DNA from: Ophiura sarsii | Lineage: Eukaryota > Echinodermata > Ophiuroidea > Amphilepidida > Ophiuridae | DNA: 64,000 nucleotides | Assembly (NCBI GenBank): GCA_035610835.1 | Contig: CM069449.1 | Span: 41,994,768 to 42,058,767 of the forward strand | Direction of reading: 5' to 3' | Part shown: positions 59,031 through 64,000 of the stretch, piece by piece | Layout of the letters: the number at the start of each line of letters is the position of its first letter | Position numbering within the stretch: position 1 is the stretch's first letter | The notes under the pieces: generated by a model | Told to the model about the DNA's origin: nothing | What the model saw: the letters and a program-made list of their open reading frames with translations, nothing else | Database searches by the model: none | Made by a program: the position numbers and the translations under genes

Positions 59031-60110
59031 CCATTCGAAAAATCGGACGGATCAGACACCACCTCAATAGAAAAACTGCTGAATTGATCACCCATGCATT
59101 TATTACCTCAAGACTTGACATGGGAAATTAATTGTTGTATGGGGTTACAGATTCTCAACTTCATTGTCTTCAACGTATTCAAAATATCGCTGCTAGAATT
59201 TATAACTTCACATAACCCCTGTGCCTATATAGACTTGCATTGGCTACCTGTTGAGCATAGAATCCCGGGGGGGGGGGGGGGTAGGGTACTCACCCAAGAT
59301 GATATACGGGGGTGTGCCGCTCTAATGGGTAGCTTTTTGAGCACAAAATCCCTAAACATGGGGTATGATTTTGTGCTGGAAATCCCTAATAATGGGGTCA
59401 CTTTTTACAAATGGGTCTATTTTCGCGAAATTTGTGTCTATTTTCGCAAAATTTGCACAAATTAGGTCTATTTTCCCGATAATTTGCGAAAATTTGGTCT
59501 AAAATGAAGCAAAACCCCTAAAAATGGGTACCGAATTTTCCAAAATCACCCCTAAAAATGGGTATGGGTTTTGAATCTCCAGCGGCACACCCCCGACCAA
59601 ACCAAATCCGAGTACCCCCCCCCCCCCCCGGGCATAGAATCAGATATAAACTTGCTTTACTCGCATTCAAAATTTTACAACACAAGGCACCACCATATCT
59701 CACTGAGCATGTGCAACCCTATATAAATCTGGACACAGTGGACTCAGGTTTACATGTTTACAGGTTTATTTATTTCGCATATACAACATATCAATACAAA
59801 GTCAGAGCAAAAAATATACAAAACAATAGCATATGCAAGGCGTCGTTGAAAAAAACTCACGAAGAGCTTACACGTGTCAACGACCCCTTTGGAAAAATGG
59901 TAATGGATGAGATAATCATACAAATAAGTAATCCGCTCATCGAAACAATTGCTTCTTACCGAGTACCCAGTAAGAAACCAATGGGAGAACGTTCATTTCT
60001 CGTTGCTGTTGCAAGAAGGGCGATGTTCACGTTTCCAGAAGGGTTGTATACATGTACTTTACAGTTAATCGCGTGTAGATCACAAATCAATTTGGTGCTT
60101 ATTCCATTTC
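59030..60110 (+). mobile_element. LINE C-terminal part, continuing the 56.5-57.9 kb copy
   Basis: IRKIGRIRHHLNRKTAEL and ITHAFITSRLDMGN..LLYG, then LQRIQNIAARI and HWLPVEHRI, match the C-terminal reverse-transcriptase region. After a 367-bp insert the text resumes RIRYKLALLAFKILQHKAPP, and MGERSFLVAVARRAM near 59995 is the late FSVAAP block. It appears to be one old LINE split by at least two insertions. Confidence 0.65.
59265..59631. mobile_element. 367-bp element with poly-G termini and 10-bp target duplication
   Basis: The left end is CC followed by about 14 G, and the right end is the complement, poly-C then GG. Inner inverted parts GGGGGTGTGCCGCT / AGCGGCACACCCCC also match. GCATAGAATC flanks both sides (59255-59264 and 59632-59641) and the host LINE reading resumes after it. 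The interior has short TTTTCGC/ATTTGC repeats and no ORF. Confidence 0.75.
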
Positions 60111-60129
60111 CAATTTGTATGACCCACTG

Positions 60130-61660
60130 AAAACGGTTGGAGAAAACATTACTTATTTCCTTTATTTTATTTAAATACATGTTTTTGCCTAGCTATCAAA
60201 CAGTGGTACCAAAGAAGACTTTTGAGAACACCACCACAATGCATTTGCGTTTTTGCAAAATACCATAATTCTGGTCTCTAATTTGTCTCAGTTCCCATGC
60301 ACACAATCATGGTTTCATAGCGCGTTCATCGTTGGAGCTCTTAGTCTTAGGTTCAATGAATAAATTAGTTATCTGTGTTCCTTTTCTTATTTCGAAAACT
60401 TAAGAGCTCGACAACCGTGTGCACCGTGTGGAAAAAGCTTTATTTAGTTGGTTAGCGTTCGCGCAAACTATTGTGGGAAGACCTTAAAATCATATTTGCA
60501 GTGGTACAAAACAGCAATTGTATAACACAGTGTTTGATCCCGTTGAGTTGACTATCACTACACAGCCATTTTATGGCAAAAGCATGTATCTTATATGTAC
60601 TTTCCTAATGATATACTTCCTTTTAACATGGATTGTGTTAACCTGATTCAATAATCCTCACGTAGGAAAAGGTTGCAACTTGTGAAGACAATAAAAGTAA
60701 TATACTGCCTTTTACCATGACATGATTTATGGAGAAAAAAGCTAACTTTGATCATGTAAAAAGGAAGTATACTGTTAGAAAACTACATATAAGATACATT
60801 CTTTTGCCATAAAAGGGCCGTACACGAACAAACGACGGGTCACGCTGAGCAGACGATAGAGTTTTATTTTGAACACGTGATGTGACGACACAACTTGAAA
60901 GAGGAAGCTTTCCCGCCTGAAATTAAGTACGACTCTACTTTACATGTAAGCTCTCCATTTGTGTAATTTAAAAACTGGACCACTTTTTTACCAATTTAAA
61001 TGTCCCTCAAGTGAAGCCTAAAAATAGCTCATAGGAACAAAGCTTGTGATCACTCGTGTGTGACAATCCATTTTAACTCTTCAAATTGAATCAAAATGAA
61101 AAATGATTTATGATTTCAACAACCATAATAAACAACAGTTTAAAATAGAAAGATAACAATAGCCGACAAGAGATTGAAATTCAATATTTTTGTTTCTTCC
61201 AGACATACACACATTTTTTAAATTTGGCCAAAAAGGTAAAATCACATGTCTTACACAATGGAGTGTAACCGTAGTTAAATAATTCCGATATTCATGATTT
61301 AAAATTCTAATGAAAGGGTACAGATGATGAAAAAACAACGGACCTATTGCTTTTTGCGCAACACATCCGGTCTCAAAAATCATTTTGGACAGCCTGTACT
61401 CCCTGTGCCAGCAAATATGGACCCATGCTAATAATTAGGCTACACTTTGTGACGTGGTTTACTCCAAACCGACGGGAAAAAATCGAGCTATTGAAAACCG
61501 ATAGCGAGAGTCTTAACCCAATGTCCCGTTATCAAACAATAGTGCCACCAAGGCACGGGGTGCGTGGGAATCTTGATACGTCCCTAGATTTCACGTCCAT
61601 ATATTCAAACCAAGAATGAAGTCATTAAATCAGAAAAACCGGATGTTTGTTTCTATTTCT
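60130..61660. other. Intergenic region with repeats only
   Basis: It holds the foldback element at 60564-60818 and a dispersed repeat at 61050-61400 related to 41875-42275. No coding region was recognised. Confidence 0.5.
60564..60818. mobile_element. 255-bp foldback element with about 66-bp arms
   Basis: The left arm ATTTTATGGCAAAAGCATGT..AGTATACTTCCTTTT-type text is repeated in inverse at 60750-60815. No ORF. Confidence 0.65.
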
Positions 61661-61667
61661 GGCATCT

Positions 61668-61904
61668 CATGCATACTTCGTATAACAAAGGTTAATGAAG
61701 TTCTGTAAGTATTTGTGTGTACTTGTGCTAATAAACAGGATATTACTGTCATAAGGCCGAGACCACAAGCTATAGGCTATACGAACATGCATACTTCGTA
61801 TAACAAAGGTTAATGAAGTTCTGTAAGTATTTGTGTGTACTTGTGCTAATAAACAGGATATTACTGTCATAAGGCCGAGACCACAAGCTATAGGCTATAC
61901 GAAC
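61668..61904. repeat. 118-bp tandem duplication upstream of the peptide gene
   Basis: Two copies, identical by eye, of a unit starting CATGCATACTTCGTATAACA and ending GGCTATACGAA. They end about 105 bases before the peptide start codon, in the likely promoter or 5' UTR. Confidence 0.85.
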
Positions 61905-62008
61905 AAGGCAACATTGTGACCCGTCCAGCACCGTCCGTCTGTTCATATTCAGTTTCATATTACAGTGTAAGATATAGTGAGATACACACCAATACCGGAC
62001 CTATCAAC

Positions 62009-62198
62009 ATGTATACCCGCTCAACCCGCTTCTCCTTTCTCATGGTTATTGCAACTACTCTCTTATTCTGTGTTACAAGATCGCATCAACGTAAGATGGA
62101 TTTAGCTGAGATTTGTGAAGGCAAACTTTTTGCTCTCCCATATTATCTGGAGAAGGCGTGTAAAGCTTGGCAAGCAGGAGTCTCAGATGGAAAACCAC
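62009..62198 (+). CDS. Peptide-precursor exon 1
   Basis: It encodes 63 codons plus one base, containing the signal peptide, an early RK site, and the LAEICEGKLFALPYYLEKAC region. Donor CAC|GTAAGT. A 118-bp tandem duplication lies 105 bases upstream. Confidence 0.62.
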
Positions 62199-62807
62199 GT
62201 AAGTACTTCGACATGTTTCAGACAAGACCATTAGTGTGTCCCATAATTTCACCTTGTTAGGCAGTGCTCCAAAACTGACACGAGCTACACCACTATCCAA
62301 TGTCCGAGGAGTTCAATTTAAGCAGGACATTTGGTTAGGTCCACCCTTTACCAGCCAGATCATTAGGGAATATCTCAAGGCTGATATTGTTCCATCTTAA
62401 CTTTTTTTCATTTGTCACCAAATGCCAAATGAACAGGTGAGCTACAGTAACTTCACCCATCAGTATCCCAGGGTGTACTAGTCAAAGTAGACATATGCCT
62501 TTAATGTACCAAGAAATCAGGGTCAATGTTAGATATACGTTCATTTTATAGTGATTGCAAAAACGAGAGTTATCATCATGGTATTAATGTGATGAATAGC
62601 TTTACTATAGAATGGTGACCAATTCTCCTCATTTTGTCAAACCATGTTTTCCATAATCGCATGTTTCCCGAAAGTCAATATTGATTAGGAATCCAGGTAT
62701 ACAATAATGTTCTTTTTTTTACTTTGATATTTTAAGAACGTCGACCAATGATGGACCCACCAAGATACGGTAAACGACCAGATTTGACCGAAGAAGAAAA
62801 CCTGTAG
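62009..62807 (+). CDS. Candidate secreted amidated-peptide precursor (2 exons, 86 aa)
   Basis: Exon 1 (62009-62198) encodes a start, a basic then hydrophobic signal-peptide-like stretch (FSFLMVIATTLLFCV) and a predicted helical region with two cysteines (EICEGKLFALPYYLEKAC). It ends in phase 1 at CCAC|GTAAGT. Exon 2 (62737-62807) follows a pyrimidine-rich acceptor and encodes QRRPMMDPPRYGKR plus a short acidic tail to TAG. The Gly before Lys-Arg is the standard C-terminal amidation and cleavage signal, predicting an ...PPRY-amide end, and the Arg-Arg before PMMDPPRY could release an octapeptide. I do not recognise the family. NPY/NPF and luqin/RYamide peptides also end in RY-amide, but the upstream residues do not match their patterns. 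The signal, intron phase and processing site together support a real gene; expression data are absent. Confidence 0.62.
62737..62807 (+). CDS. Peptide-precursor exon 2
   Basis: It encodes the RRPMMDPPRYGKR cleavage and amidation cassette and the tail PDLTEEENL, then TAG. The acceptor has an eight-T tract. The phase (1) matches exon 1. Confidence 0.6.
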
Positions 62808-62959
62808 GCCTACACGAGTATTACCTGGTATATGGGCTTGCAGTAGAGAAATCATTAAACGGTTTCATCATTATCATACACCGGTCATGCAGGTTTGCGT
62901 TCGAGTATAAAATTAATAAACTCTTCAAAATAAAAATGGGACTTTTTTCAATTGCCATC

Positions 62960-63195
62960 GTCTCAGATCGACTTACTCTGTGTTTCACGCTTAAAAAAGA
63001 GAGCCGGTGATCATGGTGATTCATATTTCCTGGTCGCAGCTGCCAAATTAGGGAATGAGCTCGAAATACATCTGAGGGAGTTTGTTTCTTTGCCTGCATT
63101 CAGACGTGCACTATAACTTATTGGTTTCCAACATTGTTTGTTGTTTTGGTGTAAAAGTTATGTGTTCTTTGTAGAGCGCTATATAAATGATTTGT
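62960..63195 (+). mobile_element. CR1-like LINE 3' end fragment
   Basis: The strand reads FLVAAAKLGNELEIHLREFV then SLPAFRRAL and a stop, the usual late LINE block. It is followed by AGAGCGCTATATAAATGA, a common 3' end of CR1-type elements. It lies just after the peptide gene. Confidence 0.6.
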
Positions 63196-63198
63196 CCA

Positions 63199-63905
63199 AC
63201 CTCGGTTATCCGGACATGATCAGTCCAGGCAAATGACCAAATCTGGAAATGTGCTTTATCTGGAAATCGATTGCCTGATCTGGAAATCAATGCTTTGCAT
63301 ATGATGGTCTGATTCAAAAACTACAAACATGATTATTACATAGATTTCAGCAATAATGTGTACTTTTTACTTTAAAAATGAATTATACATAGCTACAATT
63401 AATAAAATAGCAAAAATAATTACCCAGCGACAATTTATCCACTAATTAATGCTTAATTAAATTAATTAATTAATTCATTAATTCATTTATTTTTAAAACG
63501 GCACGATCAATAATTAAACGCCACGGTGATTATTTAGTGAATTATTGTTTAAACATGATTTACCAAGAATGAGTCAGGCCTTTTTTATAATAACCAGTCC
63601 CTGGGCAAAAAACTGCTAATTTCGTGAATTATTTAATTTCGCAAAAAATGCTAGTGCTTAAATTCGCGAAAACAATCACCTACAAAAATGGCAGTATATT
63701 TATAATGATATGTGTGTATGGTTTCGAATCACAAAATTTAAGTATCCACAAAATTGAAGCACTTTGGCAACTCACTAAAATAACTAATTAATTTATCACT
63801 ATATTTCCAGATTTGGAAATATAACCTGATTTCCAGATTTGGTCATTTGCCTGGACTGATGATGGGACCAAGAGCATTGGCCGGATAAGTGAAAAATCTG
63901 GATAA
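63199..63905. mobile_element. pogo/Tigger-like foldback element
   Basis: Inverted ends carry CTCGGTTATCCGGACATGAT on the left and TTGGCCGGATAAGTG on the right, and the CAGTCCAGGCAAATGACCAA block is inverted near 63845. CTCGGTTATCCGGA is the typical Tigger/pogo terminus. The interior is A+T-rich with no ORF. Confidence 0.6.
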
Positions 63906-64000
63906 GCAAATTATGTGTAAATCTGTCCTGAGGTGCTTAATTAGGACAATAGCAGGGTAATGAATGAGGAGGTAATTACAGTGTCAATGTATTATTTAAG

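Noticed and set aside
62009..62807. NPY/NPF or luqin-type peptide
   Set aside because: Only the RY-amide end agrees. The helix pattern and R.RY spacing of NPY and the aromatic core of luqin are absent, so no family name is given.

Overview
This window is nuclear DNA from an animal. The genes have GT-AG introns with long repeat-filled spacing, the telomere-type repeats are CCCTAA/TTAGGG, and mobile elements are dense. The protein families, the TTAGGG motif and the frequent AGGCCTA-type words suggest an invertebrate deuterostome (hemichordate or echinoderm more likely than lancelet). That placement is an inference; no single marker proves the species.

Layout. From 491 to 46609 on the minus strand lies a 19-exon, still open-ended gene for a membrane-anchored GH31 alpha-glucosidase of the maltase-glucoamylase/sucrase-isomaltase type. 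It carries an N-terminal anchor, a trefoil domain and a GH31 catalytic domain. I reconstructed the exons from splice sites, and phase is continuous through all of them, so the gene looks functional. Its 3' end lies beyond base 1. Intron 3 is about 20 kb and holds a tyrosine-recombinase plus SGNH-hydrolase element (29176-32712), an exact-looking 1.13 kb tandem duplication that breaks inside exon 4, and many foldback or TIR elements. The other introns are also packed with short DNA transposons, including several families with TTAA target sites and a hAT-type element with a clean 8-bp target duplication.

From 46.6 to 51.5 kb I see no convincing gene. A two-exon gene at 51527-54981 (minus) encodes a P-loop sulfotransferase-like protein. 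Its only intron contains an approximately 1 kb array of telomere-derived hexamer variants, and about 0.9 kb of degenerate CCCTAA repeats with an E-box-bearing spacer lies upstream of it. From 56.5 to 60.1 kb are decayed CR1/L2-like LINE pieces split by later insertions. At 62009-62807 (plus) is a small two-exon gene predicted to make an 86-residue secreted precursor ending in an amidation and dibasic cleavage site (PPRYGKR). It is the best candidate for an undescribed peptide hormone or neuropeptide. The last kilobase holds a LINE 3' end and a pogo/Tigger-like foldback.

The three genes show no obvious shared pathway. Most of the window's structure is transposon nesting, tandem repeats and palindromes, and several of these touch exon edges.
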